DNA of 64,000 nucleotides from Desulfobulbus sp. (GCA_009780825.1 WQZH01000008.1:1-64000); one strand, 5' to 3'. Shown: positions 43,243 through 52,995, counted from the stretch's first letter. Notes: a model not told the origin generated them from the letters alone. Translations and numbers: made by a program.

Positions 43243-44361
43243 TCATCGCCAGCGGGCCGCCCGATCCAGCATCGCCGGCAATCCGCCGTGGTCGGCGGGG
43301 ACAAAGCCGAACACCTCTTGCCAGATGGCGTCGTTTTCCATACAGAAATACAGACAGGTGCGGGGATGGGCCCGCCGGCGCAATCCATCGAGAATCAGCC
43401 GGTACATGCCCACCCGCTGCGGGCGGATATAGCGGCGTTTGCCGTCAAGGCCATCGATGAATTCCTGATAAAAGAAGCGCGAGGCAGGAAAGCGCGCAGC
43501 CGCGATCTGCTTGAGCGGCGGCAGATAACGCAGGGCCCCCAGGCTGATCCAGGCGATGGACTCGGCTGGCACCGCGGCAAACAGCCGGTCGATGGTGAAG
43601 CTATAGCCGTCCTGCCAGCCGGGATGCAGGATGATCGGGTCGAAATGAAATGCCAAGGAATACCCCCAAGCGGCGCAGCGGGCAGCGGCCCGCAGCCTTT
43701 CCTCCAAGGCGGCGGTGCGAATCTCTTCCCGGGCCATGACCGGCGGGCTGTTGAGCGACCAGGCGACAATGGTCCGCCCCCGGTGATCGAGCCCCTCCAG
43801 GTTTGCGATATTGACGCTCTTGGTCTTCAACTCCAGCACCGCGTTGTTCTGCCCGGCCATGTACGTAACCAGGCGAGGACTCAACCGGGTCAGGCTGTCC
43901 AAGGCCAAGCTGTCGGTGAATTCGCCGGTGCCGATGCGGAAAAACCGGTTTGGCTCTGCAGCGAGTGCCTGGTCGAGTTCGGCGAACAGGTCCTCGACAT
44001 TGACGAAGAAACTGAGCCAGGGATTGTTGAGATAGGCCTGGAGGATGCAGTAGACGCAATCCATGGGGCAGTTCATGCCGATATTGAGCACCTGGTAGTC
44101 ACAGCAACGGTACTCGCGGGTACCCGGGCAGGGCTTGAAAAAAGCGCCGCGGTTGCGGCAGAGCAGGAGATGACGTTTGCCGGCGGTGAGGTTGGCCGGA
44201 TAGTCGCCGTCCATGGCGGGCGTATCCCGAGCGCCGACCACGGTCACCGGCAGGTTGGCCCGGGCGATGATTTCCCGGGTGTAGAGCAGATCGAGGCAGT
44301 CTTCGGCCACATGGAGTCTGGTGACGAAGTGGGCCGGATCGTTGCCGCACCTCCGATTCAT
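43243..44361 (-). CDS. SPL-family radical SAM protein
   Basis: A 372-residue radical SAM protein of the spore-photoproduct-lyase-like group. The cluster-binding motif CxxxCxxC is C98-PMD-C102-VY-C105 in NIGMNCPMDCVYCILQAY, followed by FFVNVEDLFAEL and FRIGTGEFTDSLALD, as in SPL homologues. Spore photoproduct lyase itself repairs DNA in spores; members in non-sporing bacteria have unknown substrates. The ATG at 44361 overlaps the glycosyltransferase stop by four bases (ATGA); the frame is open further upstream but that part is antisense or shadow. Additional Cys residues upstream (C78, C86, C87) could bind another cofactor. Confidence 0.85.
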   Translation of the reverse strand: MNRRCGNDPAHFVTRLHVAEDCLDLLYTREIIARANLPVTVVGARDTPAMDGDYPANLTAGKRHLLLCRNRGAFFKPCPGTREYRCCDYQVLNIGMNCPMDCVYCILQAYLNNPWLSFFVNVEDLFAELDQALAAEPNRFFRIGTGEFTDSLALDSLTRLSPRLVTYMAGQNNAVLELKTKSVNIANLEGLDHRGRTIVAWSLNSPPVMAREEIRTAALEERLRAAARCAAWGYSLAFHFDPIILHPGWQDGYSFTIDRLFAAVPAESIAWISLGALRYLPPLKQIAAARFPASRFFYQEFIDGLDGKRRYIRPQRVGMYRLILDGLRRRAHPRTCLYFCMENDAIWQEVFGFVPADHGGLPAMLDRAARWR

Positions 44362-45209
44362 GGAGCAATATCTCCTGTTTTTTGATAGTGCGTTGCCAGG
44401 CTCAGATAGCGTTCCCCCTCTTCCGGGCGGCCGTGCTTGGTGCAACCCTGGCCATAGATCCGGCATTTTCGCGCCAGTTCGGCCACGGCCTCGCGCCGCT
44501 GACCGGATCGCAGCACGCCCGAATCGAGCAGCGCGCACAGGGAACGGATGCGAAAAACATCCATGCCCTGCCGGTGGATCACAGAAAGCTGATCGTCCCT
44601 GCCGCCATCCTTGCCGGTCAACGGCTCAGGGATGAGCAAAAAGGGTTCGCGGCAGCCGACCCGCAGCCAGAGGTCGTAATCCTCGCAGCAGGGCAGCGAT
44701 TCGTCGAACAGTCCATACCGGTCGAACAATTCTCGCCGCGCCATGACCGTGGACATGCCGACCACACACATCCGCAGACTGGCGGCAAAGATGTCGCCGG
44801 TCGGTGGATCGTGCTTCTTTTTTTGGTTCACCCACCGCCCCCGGCGGAACCAGATTTCGCGGGTATGGGCGATGAGCGCTTCCGGCCGGACTGCCATGGC
44901 CGCCGCCTGCATGACCAGCTTGTCGGGCAGCCACCAGTCGTCGGAATCGAGAAAGGCGAGCAACTGCCCCTGCGCCAGACGGATGCCGGTATTGCGGGCT
45001 GCGGCCGCGCCCTGATTGCGCTGCCGCACCAGCCTGACAGGCACGGCAGCGCCGGCGGCCATCCTCTCGACCAGCGTGGCGGTGGCGTCGGTGGAACCGT
45101 CATCGACCACGATCAACTCGTCGCAAGCCCGTCGTTGCGCCAACACCGAGCCGATGGCGCGCTCCAAGAAAGACGCCCGGTTATGGGTGGGGATGATGGC
45201 TGAAATCAT
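44358..45209 (-). CDS. Family 2 glycosyltransferase
   Basis: A 283-residue GT-A glycosyltransferase: SAIIPTHNRASFLERAIGSV at the start, IVVDDGSTDATATLVE, and FLDSDDWWLPDKL, whose Asp pair binds the sugar-nucleotide metal. LPCCEDYDLWLRV follows, where the catalytic base normally lies. No membrane helices, so it is cytosolic or peripheral. The acceptor sugar is unknown. It heads a unit with the SPL-like radical SAM gene. Confidence 0.88.
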   Translation of the reverse strand: MISAIIPTHNRASFLERAIGSVLAQRRACDELIVVDDGSTDATATLVERMAAGAAVPVRLVRQRNQGAAAARNTGIRLAQGQLLAFLDSDDWWLPDKLVMQAAAMAVRPEALIAHTREIWFRRGRWVNQKKKHDPPTGDIFAASLRMCVVGMSTVMARRELFDRYGLFDESLPCCEDYDLWLRVGCREPFLLIPEPLTGKDGGRDDQLSVIHRQGMDVFRIRSLCALLDSGVLRSGQRREAVAELARKCRIYGQGCTKHGRPEEGERYLSLATHYQKTGDIAP

Positions 45210-45280
45210 GCCAGCTGCGCCAGCATACTGGATGGGGCCGATCGGCCCGGACTGGCGGTCGGAGCCGCATCCGCCAATTT

Positions 45281-45286
45281 ATTATA
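45281..45286 (-). promoter_or_regulatory. Candidate -10 element upstream of the glycosyltransferase gene
   Basis: The minus strand reads TATAAT at 45286-45281, about 72 bases before the glycosyltransferase start, but no acceptable -35 lies 16-18 bases further up. The 45210-45400 gap separates divergent genes and must hold promoters for both. Confidence 0.3.
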
Positions 45287-45400
45287 GCGGTTTGCCGGCG
45301 ATATAGTATAGTAACGCCTCAAATTCATAGTCACTTCTGCGCCTTGACCCTTGCTTTTCCGGCGTTCCGGTTCCGTGTATGGACTTGACCAGGCTCTCCT

Positions 45401-46906
45401 ATGTACACAGACATTCTCATCAATGCAACCTTCTACGAGAACCGGATCGCCCTGGTGGAAAACGGCAAACTGCGCGAATTGCACATCGAGCGGATTGCGA
45501 AACAGGGTCTGATCGGCAACATCTACCTGGGCCGGGTGGTCCGAGTTCTGCCGGGCATTGACGCCGCCTTCGTCGATATCGGTCTGGAACGTACCGGATT
45601 TCTCTACGTCGACGAGGCGCTCTACATTTTTTCCGAGAATTATCAGCGGGTCGCCAGGGAAAACAAGCTGCGGTCAACCTTGCCCACCTCCTTGTCTCCT
45701 GCTCCGGCGATCAATGAAATCCTCAGGGAAGGCCAGGAAATTCTGGTGCAGATCGCCAAAGAACCGATCGGCTCCAAGGGGGCCCGCCTGACCTGCAACA
45801 TCACCCTGCCCTGCCGCAACTTGGTATTCATGCCGCTGACCGACCATATCGGCATCTCCCGCAAGATCGAGGACGAGATCACCCGCCAGCTTTTGCGCGA
45901 CCGGATCGAGGTGTTGCGGCCACCGGGCACGGGCTTCATCATGCGCACCGTGGCCGAGCATATCGACAACGAGGCCCTGGAAGCGGACATGGAATTTCTC
46001 CTGCTGCTGTGGGATGAAATCCTCACCAATGTACAGCGGGCGCCGGTTCCCTCCCTCATCTACCGAGATCTCGACATCATTCTTCGCTCGGTGCGTGATT
46101 TTTTCACCGAGGACATCAACGAACTGGTGATCGACAATTTCGAAGTCTATGAGCAGCTGCTTGCCTACGCCAAGACCTTTGCCCCGCAACTGCAGGACAA
46201 GATCACCTACTATGACTCCGACCTGCCGTTGTTCGAGCGGTATGGGGTGGAAGCGGACATCAACAGTGCCCTGGACAAAAAGGTGTGGCTGCGCTCCGGC
46301 GGCTATATCATCATTGAGACCACCGAGGCCCTGACCGTCATCGACGTCAATACCGGCCGCTATGTCAATGCCTCCGATCTGAACGAAACCATCTTCAAAA
46401 CCAACATGGAGGCTGTCTGCGAGATTGCCCATCAACTGCGCCTGCGCAATCTGGGCGGGATCATCATCATCGATTTCATCGACATGAACAACGAACAGCA
46501 TCGCGAGGAGCTGTTCGCCGCCTTTCAAGAGACGATGCGTGCCGATAAAAGCAAGGTCAATATCCTCAAACTCTCGGAATTCGGCCTGGTGCAGATGACC
46601 CGCAAACGGCTGTCGGAAAGTCTCATGCAGACCATGCGCGAACCCTGCCTCTACTGCGGCGGAGACGGATTCATCAAGTCGAGGCGCACCATCTGCCATG
46701 AGATATTCCGCAAGATCAGCCGCGACGCCCGCAAGATAGGCGGCGCGCACGTCACGATCAAGGTGCATCCCCATATCGCGGAGATGCTGCTGGCCGAGGA
46801 ATCGTACACCATCGAGTTGCTGGAGCAGCAGACAGGAAAGCGGTTCACCATCATCCCGGTCCCCGACATGCATATCAAGCGATACGACGTCATCTGGAAT
46901 GAATAG
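45401..46906 (+). CDS. rng: Ribonuclease G / E family endoribonuclease
   Basis: A 501-residue RNase E/G family enzyme of RNase G length, without the long RNase E tail. The N-terminal S1-type RNA-binding region contains GLIGNIYLGRVVRVLPGIDAAFVDIG. The catalytic DNase I-like part has VIDVNTGRYV and GGIIIIDFIDM, whose aspartates bind magnesium. The zinc-link Cys pair is CLYCGGDG. It matures 16S rRNA and decays mRNA. Starts at an ATG preceded by aggctctcct; a better ribosome site was not seen. Confidence 0.95.
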   Translation: MYTDILINATFYENRIALVENGKLRELHIERIAKQGLIGNIYLGRVVRVLPGIDAAFVDIGLERTGFLYVDEALYIFSENYQRVARENKLRSTLPTSLSPAPAINEILREGQEILVQIAKEPIGSKGARLTCNITLPCRNLVFMPLTDHIGISRKIEDEITRQLLRDRIEVLRPPGTGFIMRTVAEHIDNEALEADMEFLLLLWDEILTNVQRAPVPSLIYRDLDIILRSVRDFFTEDINELVIDNFEVYEQLLAYAKTFAPQLQDKITYYDSDLPLFERYGVEADINSALDKKVWLRSGGYIIIETTEALTVIDVNTGRYVNASDLNETIFKTNMEAVCEIAHQLRLRNLGGIIIIDFIDMNNEQHREELFAAFQETMRADKSKVNILKLSEFGLVQMTRKRLSESLMQTMREPCLYCGGDGFIKSRRTICHEIFRKISRDARKIGGAHVTIKVHPHIAEMLLAEESYTIELLEQQTGKRFTIIPVPDMHIKRYDVIWNE

Positions 46907-46988
46907 CGGAATCGAGCATCCTCCCATCATGGATTGATGCGCTCCTTGGCGCTGCTCGACTTCAAGACCTTACGCGAATCAACTGACC

Positions 46989-48365
46989 ATGGCACGATAC
47001 ATCCGGCTGCGCCACTCCTCACGAAGAAGCGGTTTCCTCAAAACTCTGCTGCTCACCCTGGCAACGGTCGCGGTCCTGGCGATGGCGGGAGTGGGCGTAT
47101 TGCTCTTCGAATTCGAAAAGCCGACCCTGGTGCTGGACAAAGAAATCAAATACCTGGGCGGCAAAGTCGAGTTGCCTTTGCGGGCCACCGACCAAAAAAG
47201 CGGCATCCGGAGCCTCACCATCACCCTGGTCCAAGGCGACACTTCCGCCGTCCTGCTGGAAAAATCCTTTCCCCGCCAAGCCTGGTTCAAGCCGGCGGGA
47301 CCGACCTCCCTGAACGAAAAAGTTCTCATCGATGCCCAGAAAGCCGGGATCAAAGAAGGCAAGGCGGAATTGATCGTCTCGGTGCGTGATTTCTCTTTGA
47401 ACAATTTGTTCAGGGGCAATGAGACCCTGCGACGGTTGCCGGTGACCATGGATACCACCCCGCCGGTGGTGAAGATTCTTCACGCCCAGCGAACCATCCG
47501 TTCCGGCGGCAGCGGCATGGTTCTCTACGCCATATCCGAACCGCCGGGCAAACATGGAGTCGCCATCGACAACGCCTTTTTCCCGGGCTTTCCCGTCGGC
47601 AAAAATAACGCCTATGTATGTTACTTCGCCCTGCCCTGGGATACCGGGCCACCGGCAAAGATGCGGCTCATCGGCAGCGACGAGGCCGGCAACGAAGTTG
47701 TGCTGCCTCTGCCCACCACCTTCAAGAAGGAAGCGGTCAAACGGGACAGCATCAACCTCTCCGATCGTTTCCTCCAGCAGAAAATGCCGGAGTTTGAGCA
47801 GCATTATCCGGAGATGAAGGGAACGCTGGTCGAGAAATATCTCTATGTCAACAACCAGATCCGCCGGAGCAACACCGAGACCATTACCCAAATCTGCGCC
47901 GCCACCGATCCGCAGCAACTGTGGGCCGACCGCTTCCTGCGCATGTTCGGCTCCACCCGGGCCGGATTCGCCGACCAGCGCACCTACCTGTACAATGGCA
48001 CAGCCGTCGATACCCAGACCCATCTCGGGGTCGACATCGCCTCGCTGGAACAGGCTGAAATCCGCGCCGCCAACCGGGGCAAGGTGGTCTTTACGGGTTA
48101 TCTCGGCATTTACGGCAACACCGTGATCATCGACCATGGCCAGGGCATCACCAGCCTCTACTCCCATTTGAGCAGTATCGACACCACCGTGGGCGCCCTG
48201 GTGGAGAAGGATCAGCCGATCGGCCACTCAGGCGCCACGGGCATGGCCGGCGGCGACCATCTCCATTTCTCCATGTTGGTGCACGGCCTCTTCGTCACTC
48301 CGGTGGAATGGTGGGATCAACATTGGATCGATGTCAACATCAAGTCCGCTCTCAATGCGCTTTGA
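46989..48365 (+). CDS. Membrane-anchored M23 metallopeptidase
   Basis: A 458-residue protein with a short basic cytosolic start, one transmembrane helix (TLATVAVLAMAGVGVLLF, about 21-38), a long beta-rich periplasmic region (40-330), and a C-terminal M23/LytM domain (about 330-440). Zinc ligands are in THLGVDIASL and DHLHFSML, and SLYSHLSSI is also present. It would cleave peptidoglycan cross-bridges or activate amidases, depending on whether all ligands are intact; the H-x3-D and HLH set appears complete. The next gene, lptF, overlaps its end. Confidence 0.9.
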   Translation: MARYIRLRHSSRRSGFLKTLLLTLATVAVLAMAGVGVLLFEFEKPTLVLDKEIKYLGGKVELPLRATDQKSGIRSLTITLVQGDTSAVLLEKSFPRQAWFKPAGPTSLNEKVLIDAQKAGIKEGKAELIVSVRDFSLNNLFRGNETLRRLPVTMDTTPPVVKILHAQRTIRSGGSGMVLYAISEPPGKHGVAIDNAFFPGFPVGKNNAYVCYFALPWDTGPPAKMRLIGSDEAGNEVVLPLPTTFKKEAVKRDSINLSDRFLQQKMPEFEQHYPEMKGTLVEKYLYVNNQIRRSNTETITQICAATDPQQLWADRFLRMFGSTRAGFADQRTYLYNGTAVDTQTHLGVDIASLEQAEIRAANRGKVVFTGYLGIYGNTVIIDHGQGITSLYSHLSSIDTTVGALVEKDQPIGHSGATGMAGGDHLHFSMLVHGLFVTPVEWWDQHWIDVNIKSALNAL

Positions 48366-49860
48366 CCAACGCCAGGACGAAACAGCGGCCCAGATGGGCA
48401 TGAACAGCGGCAGCAGAAGCCGCTGGCGCCCGCCATTGCTGCTGTACAGTTACATTGCCTCCGAGATGCTGGCCCCTTTTTTTGCCAGTCTGCTCATTCT
48501 CTACGGCGTCTTCTTTCTGATCCGCCTCATCCCGCTGCTGGACATCGTTCTTTCCCTGCGCATCGGTCTGGCCGATTTCATCCGGCTGTTCGCCTATATC
48601 TTTCCCCACATGCTGCTCTACATCATCCCCATGGCCAGCATGACCGGAGTAATCATCGGCTTCACCCGCCTGACCACTGACCGCGAAATCCTGGCTTTCA
48701 AGGCCTGCGGCGTGAGCCTCACCCAAATGATGCCACCGGTGGCGCTCACTATCGCTGCCATCGCCTGCCTGACCGGACACTTTTCCGCCAACCTGATTCC
48801 AACAGGGGCACTGGCGGTCAGACAGCTGATGTTTCAATTGGCCAAGGAGAAGATCGACAAGGGGCTCAAGGCCAAGGAGTTCACCGAGGCTCTGGGCGAC
48901 ATCGTCCTCTATGTCGACGAAATCGACGATCAGCAACGCTGGCACGGCGTGTATGTCTCCGACATGCGCGGCCGGACCCAGCCGCTGATCACCGTGGCCC
49001 AATCCGGCCACCTGGAAGCCGACATGGAACAGATGCGGGTGACGGTAGTGCTCAACGATGGCACGCTGCACAACAACGACGGGGCAGACAACCAGGTGAT
49101 CCGTTTTGCCCGCTATCAGTTGCAAATTCCCCTCCAGCCCCCCACCCGTATCGGCAATGAGGATGTCACCAGCCAGCACCGCGGCGCCATGAGCCAGGAG
49201 CAACTGCTCGCCACCGCAGCCAAGCTGCCGCCGGATTCTAAAGGAAGCCGGATGTACCTGTCCGAATACCACTATCGCCTGGTGCTGCCGGTCGGTTGCT
49301 TCATCCTCAGCCTGATCGGTATGCCCCTGGGATTACAGGCCGCCCCGGGCCGGCGGGCCGTGGGCATTCCCCTGGGACTGCTCATCTTTATGGTGTACTA
49401 CATCACCCTGACCGTCTGCCAGAACATCAGCGAAGCCGGCATGCTGCCCCTGGTGCCGGGCATGTGGCTGCCGAACTTTCTCCTCCTCTTGCTGGCCCTG
49501 TACCTCTTCCGGCGAGTGTACCTGGAACGCCCCCTGGTCCCGGAGCGGATCACCCATTTCGTGCAAAATCTGCACGCCCGCCTGCTTTTGCCCGCCTGGC
49601 AACGGTCTGTCCGCCTGACCAACGATACCTTCGCCAAATGGAAAGCGCAGAGGCCATCCGCCACGGATAACGATGCGAACGCCCTTCCCATCCGCGCCGA
49701 CCGCACCACCGGTCTGTTCCACCTGCCAAACTGCATCCATTACCACCACCTGGAATGCCAGCTTGAATTCAGCAACATCCAAATCGCTCGCGAAGCTGGA
49801 TTCACCCCGTGCGCCGATTGCGCCCAGCCGTCTGAACGCAACGAACAGCCGCAGTGCTGA
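48355..49860 (+). CDS. lptF: LptF-like LPS export permease with a C-terminal Ada-like Cys-rich tail
   Basis: About 501 residues. The N-terminal LptF/LptG permease (about 15-385) has SEMLAPFFASLLILYGVFF, RLTTDREILAFKACGVS, a periplasmic jellyroll (MRGRTQPLITVAQSGHLE), and C-terminal membrane helices (LVLPVGCFILSLIGMPLGLQ). It works with LptB, LptG and LptC to extract LPS from the inner membrane. After a linker, the last 50 residues read FHLPNCIHYHHLEC and AREAGFTPCADC, a Cys/His pattern like the zinc-binding N-terminus of Ada proteins. This tail is not part of normal LptF (about 370-400 residues). No lptG follows. The start is uncertain (48331, 48355 or 48394). Confidence 0.85.
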   Translation: MRFDQRQDETAAQMGMNSGSRSRWRPPLLLYSYIASEMLAPFFASLLILYGVFFLIRLIPLLDIVLSLRIGLADFIRLFAYIFPHMLLYIIPMASMTGVIIGFTRLTTDREILAFKACGVSLTQMMPPVALTIAAIACLTGHFSANLIPTGALAVRQLMFQLAKEKIDKGLKAKEFTEALGDIVLYVDEIDDQQRWHGVYVSDMRGRTQPLITVAQSGHLEADMEQMRVTVVLNDGTLHNNDGADNQVIRFARYQLQIPLQPPTRIGNEDVTSQHRGAMSQEQLLATAAKLPPDSKGSRMYLSEYHYRLVLPVGCFILSLIGMPLGLQAAPGRRAVGIPLGLLIFMVYYITLTVCQNISEAGMLPLVPGMWLPNFLLLLLALYLFRRVYLERPLVPERITHFVQNLHARLLLPAWQRSVRLTNDTFAKWKAQRPSATDNDANALPIRADRTTGLFHLPNCIHYHHLECQLEFSNIQIAREAGFTPCADCAQPSERNEQPQC

Positions 49861-49994
49861 ACGGACGCGACCGGCTGCCGCGCTGCTGGAAACGAAACAG
49901 ATTCGCCCTGGAATGAAAGACCTCTCGGCCCGTTGCGAAGATTCCGGCCATAGGATGGAAAAAAGAAAGCGCCCGCAACCTTATGGCCGGGCGC

Positions 49995-50032
49995 AAAAAA
50001 AACGCGGCGGGCCGTTTTCCGGCCGCGCCGCG
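49995..50032 (-). terminator. Rho-independent terminator of the autotransporter gene
   Basis: A GC-rich near-perfect inverted repeat spans 50003-50032 (cgcggcg and ggccg arms around a gaaaa-like loop on the minus strand). It is followed on the minus strand by eight T residues (50002-49995), 24 bases after the autotransporter stop. Confidence 0.85.
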
Positions 50033-50055
50033 CATAAAAAGATGGCAATTATCGA

Positions 50056-52995
50056 TCAGAACTCAAACTTCATCTGCACGCTTCCGGTCACGCCCTGACG
50101 AGTGCCCACATAGCCCTGCATGCCGAGATTGATGGACAGGGGCAGGTCATCGTCAGGCTTGATGCGCATCCCAACCTCGCCGATGCCCGTGCCGCCCGCG
50201 AGATCCGGCGCGTCGATGGCGTAGCCGGAGGTCGTGGCGCGGGCCTTGCCGTCGAACTCATGTTCATACGCCACGCCCACGTAAGGGGTGAAGCTCTCGT
50301 CCTCCGCATAGGCAAAGCGGGAGCCTATGCGCACACGGTTTGAATCCGCGCTGTTGAACGTGATGGACTCGCCTGTGGCCAGGGTGACATCATCGCCCTG
50401 CACCCGTGTCCAAAAGTACTTGCCGTACAAATCAAGAGAGATATTGTCGTCCAGGTTCCAGATATAGCCCAGGCCCGCGTGCAGGCCGTAATAGGCTGAG
50501 TCGGAATTGTATCCGTTCGCGCTCTTGCCCATGACGTCGCGCAGGTTGAAGTTGCTGTAGTCGTTGCTGACGCTGCCTGCCCTGAAGCTGCCTTCCGCAT
50601 AGACATGGCCCTGCCCGGCATCAGCGAAGTCCATGCGGCCCAAAATGCCGCCGCCGACGTGGTCGACGTCGCCGCTGCCGTTGAAGGCGCCGATGCCGGA
50701 GAAAGCATTGTTGGTGTCATACGAGCCGGTGCCGTATTCGAAGAACGCGCCGAGCGTCAGGCGTCCAGATCTGAGATCCGTGCCCCGGGAAAGGCCGGCC
50801 AACAGGGATACGCTGGACATCTCCACATTCGAGCCGGTGTCGTAACGCGACCAGCCGCCGCCAAGGGTGCCAAAGACGCCGAGGCCGGACTTGGTTTCAA
50901 GGCTGGCTTGCATAGCGTCGCTCATGCCCTGCCCGGCCACGAGGTCAGCGCCCTGATTGACCAGGGCCAGACCGGAGAGGAAACCTTCGGACAGGACCTT
51001 GGCCTGGGGTGTGGCTTGCACGCGAGCTACTGTCGCGGTCAGCATGTCGCCGGCCGGGTCCAGATTCCAGAGATAGCTCAGGGTCGCGCCGTGCAGTCCT
51101 TGGGCCTGGGTTTGGGTGAAGCCGGCGGCGTCGAGAGAACCGGCCTGGATGAGGATCACGCTGGTTCCGGGCCGCAAGGGGGCTGTGCCGCCAAAGGTGC
51201 TGGCGGTGATGATGGAGCTTTTGCCATTGCCGTCGTCTAAAACCGCCGGGCCAGTCACTGTCAGCACGGGGGTATTTTGGGCGACAGGGAAGATAAAATT
51301 GTAGTATTGGAAGTTCTGCACCGATTGCACCGAACTGCCGCTGTAGTTCAATACGTTCAGGGTATTGCCGGTAAAGGCGTCCGTGCCCGGCGCTAGGATG
51401 GCGCCGCTGCCGACAAAGCCGCCGTACAGACTGGCGCCGCTCAGGTCGGGAGCGCCGCCGATGGTCACGGTATTGCCGGTGGCCGAGCCGGTTTCACCGT
51501 GGCCGTCAACCTGGCTGAACCCGCCGTAGACGCTTCCGACCACTGTGCTGATGCCGCTGATCGTCACCTGGTTGTTATTGGCCGTACCGGACATGCCCGC
51601 GCCGTCCAAATTGGCATACCCGCCGTAGACGGCCCCATGCACAGCGCTGTTGCCGCTGATGGCAACACTGTTGCCCGTGGCCATGGCCGTGCCGCCACCG
51701 TTGCTCACGGAGGCTACCCCGCCGGTGACCTGCCCGGTCTGGGCATTGCCGCTGATGGTCACTTTGTTGTTGGTGGCCGTGGCCGTGCCGCCACCGTCGC
51801 TCACGGAGGCTACCCCGCCGGTGACCCCGCCAGCGACCTGGGCGCCGCCGCTGATGGCAACACTGTTGTTGGTGGCCGTGGCCGTGCCGGAATCGCTAGA
51901 GGCATACCCGCCGGAAATATTATTCATGACCCGGACAGTGTCGCTGACGGCAACGCTGTTGTTTGAAGCCGTAGCGTTGCCATCTCCGCCAACGGCAACG
52001 TAATCGCCAACGTTATCATCAAAGCCACTAGCAGCGGTAGCGCTGGCCTTCCCGCCGTAGATGTTCCCTCTCACAATGCTGAGGCCGCTGACGGTGACGC
52101 TGTTGCCGGAAGCTGTGGCGTTGCCGGATACGGTTTCGGCAAACCCGCCGTAAACATCCCCCATATTGCCGCCCTTGACGCTCACGCGGTTGTTCGAGGC
52201 CGTGGCATTGCCATCGCCGCCAACGTTAACATAATGGCCAGCGATATCGTCAAAGACAAGGTCAGTGTCGGCGTACCCGCCATACACATCCCCCATACTG
52301 CCGTCATTGACGGTCACGCTGTTGTTGGTGGCCGTGGCCGCGCCGGAGATGCCTGCGGCGTACCCGCCGTAAACATCCCCCATATTGCCGTCATTGACGG
52401 TCACGCTGTTGCCCGTGGCCGTGGCCGCGCCGTCACCGTCGTTAACCTGGGCATACCCGCCGTAGACACCACGCCTGACCACAGAGCCACTGTTGCCGTC
52501 GCCAATGGTCACCTTGTTATCCGTAGCCGTGACCGTAGCGGAACCGGAAGCCAAGCTGCTATACCCGCCGGCAACCGCGTCCACCTCGCTGCCGTTGAGA
52601 GCCACGCTGTTGCCCGTGACCGTGGTGCCCCACCCGCCTATGACCCAGTTGTTCACCGTGGCATTGTTGATGATGACCTGGTTTTTGGTGACGGCTTGCA
52701 AATCAGAGTCAGGCCCGATATTCACCGCGCCAAAGACAAAATCCGGCGCAGTGCCGCCACCGTTGACCGTCACGCTGTTGCCGGAAAAATTGGGACTTCT
52801 GCCGCTGCCGCTGTCACTGGGAGCCACGGAGTTCTCAACAGGATCCGGGGTGCCGCCGGTGTTGGTAATGCTTTGCAGCATGGCTGGATTGCCGTTATAG
52901 GTCACGCTGTCCGCCCAGACCGGGGTGGTCATGGATGCGAGCAGGACAAAGGCCGGGGCCGCGCCGCCCACAGCACGGAACAATGGTCTGGTCAT
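50056..52995 (-). CDS. Type V autotransporter with repeat passenger domain
   Basis: A 979-residue outer-membrane protein. A signal peptide (MTRPLFRAVGGAAPAF, ending in VWADS) leads into a Gly/Thr/Asn-rich passenger of about 640 residues. The passenger is built from some 20 imperfect repeats of the form NNSVTVNDG--MGDVYGGYA with TATA/TGN linkers, predicted to form a right-handed beta-helix. The last 300 residues are the beta-barrel translocator (GLGVFGTLGGGWSRYDTGSN, FFEYGTGSYDTN), ending in the aromatic VQMKFEF. The ATG at 52995 has aaggag at good spacing; an upstream ATG adds 13 unconserved residues. No protease or other catalytic motif was seen in the passenger, so adhesion or structural roles are more likely. 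It stands alone with its own terminator. Confidence 0.92.
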   Translation of the reverse strand: MTRPLFRAVGGAAPAFVLLASMTTPVWADSVTYNGNPAMLQSITNTGGTPDPVENSVAPSDSGSGRSPNFSGNSVTVNGGGTAPDFVFGAVNIGPDSDLQAVTKNQVIINNATVNNWVIGGWGTTVTGNSVALNGSEVDAVAGGYSSLASGSATVTATDNKVTIGDGNSGSVVRRGVYGGYAQVNDGDGAATATGNSVTVNDGNMGDVYGGYAAGISGAATATNNSVTVNDGSMGDVYGGYADTDLVFDDIAGHYVNVGGDGNATASNNRVSVKGGNMGDVYGGFAETVSGNATASGNSVTVSGLSIVRGNIYGGKASATAASGFDDNVGDYVAVGGDGNATASNNSVAVSDTVRVMNNISGGYASSDSGTATATNNSVAISGGAQVAGGVTGGVASVSDGGGTATATNNKVTISGNAQTGQVTGGVASVSNGGGTAMATGNSVAISGNSAVHGAVYGGYANLDGAGMSGTANNNQVTISGISTVVGSVYGGFSQVDGHGETGSATGNTVTIGGAPDLSGASLYGGFVGSGAILAPGTDAFTGNTLNVLNYSGSSVQSVQNFQYYNFIFPVAQNTPVLTVTGPAVLDDGNGKSSIITASTFGGTAPLRPGTSVILIQAGSLDAAGFTQTQAQGLHGATLSYLWNLDPAGDMLTATVARVQATPQAKVLSEGFLSGLALVNQGADLVAGQGMSDAMQASLETKSGLGVFGTLGGGWSRYDTGSNVEMSSVSLLAGLSRGTDLRSGRLTLGAFFEYGTGSYDTNNAFSGIGAFNGSGDVDHVGGGILGRMDFADAGQGHVYAEGSFRAGSVSNDYSNFNLRDVMGKSANGYNSDSAYYGLHAGLGYIWNLDDNISLDLYGKYFWTRVQGDDVTLATGESITFNSADSNRVRIGSRFAYAEDESFTPYVGVAYEHEFDGKARATTSGYAIDAPDLAGGTGIGEVGMRIKPDDDLPLSINLGMQGYVGTRQGVTGSVQMKFEF

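Noticed and set aside
51500..52900. Regular short repeats on the plus strand that look like a CRISPR array or minisatellite
   Set aside because: They are the codons of the repeated autotransporter passenger; unit length and sequence vary and there are no unique spacers.
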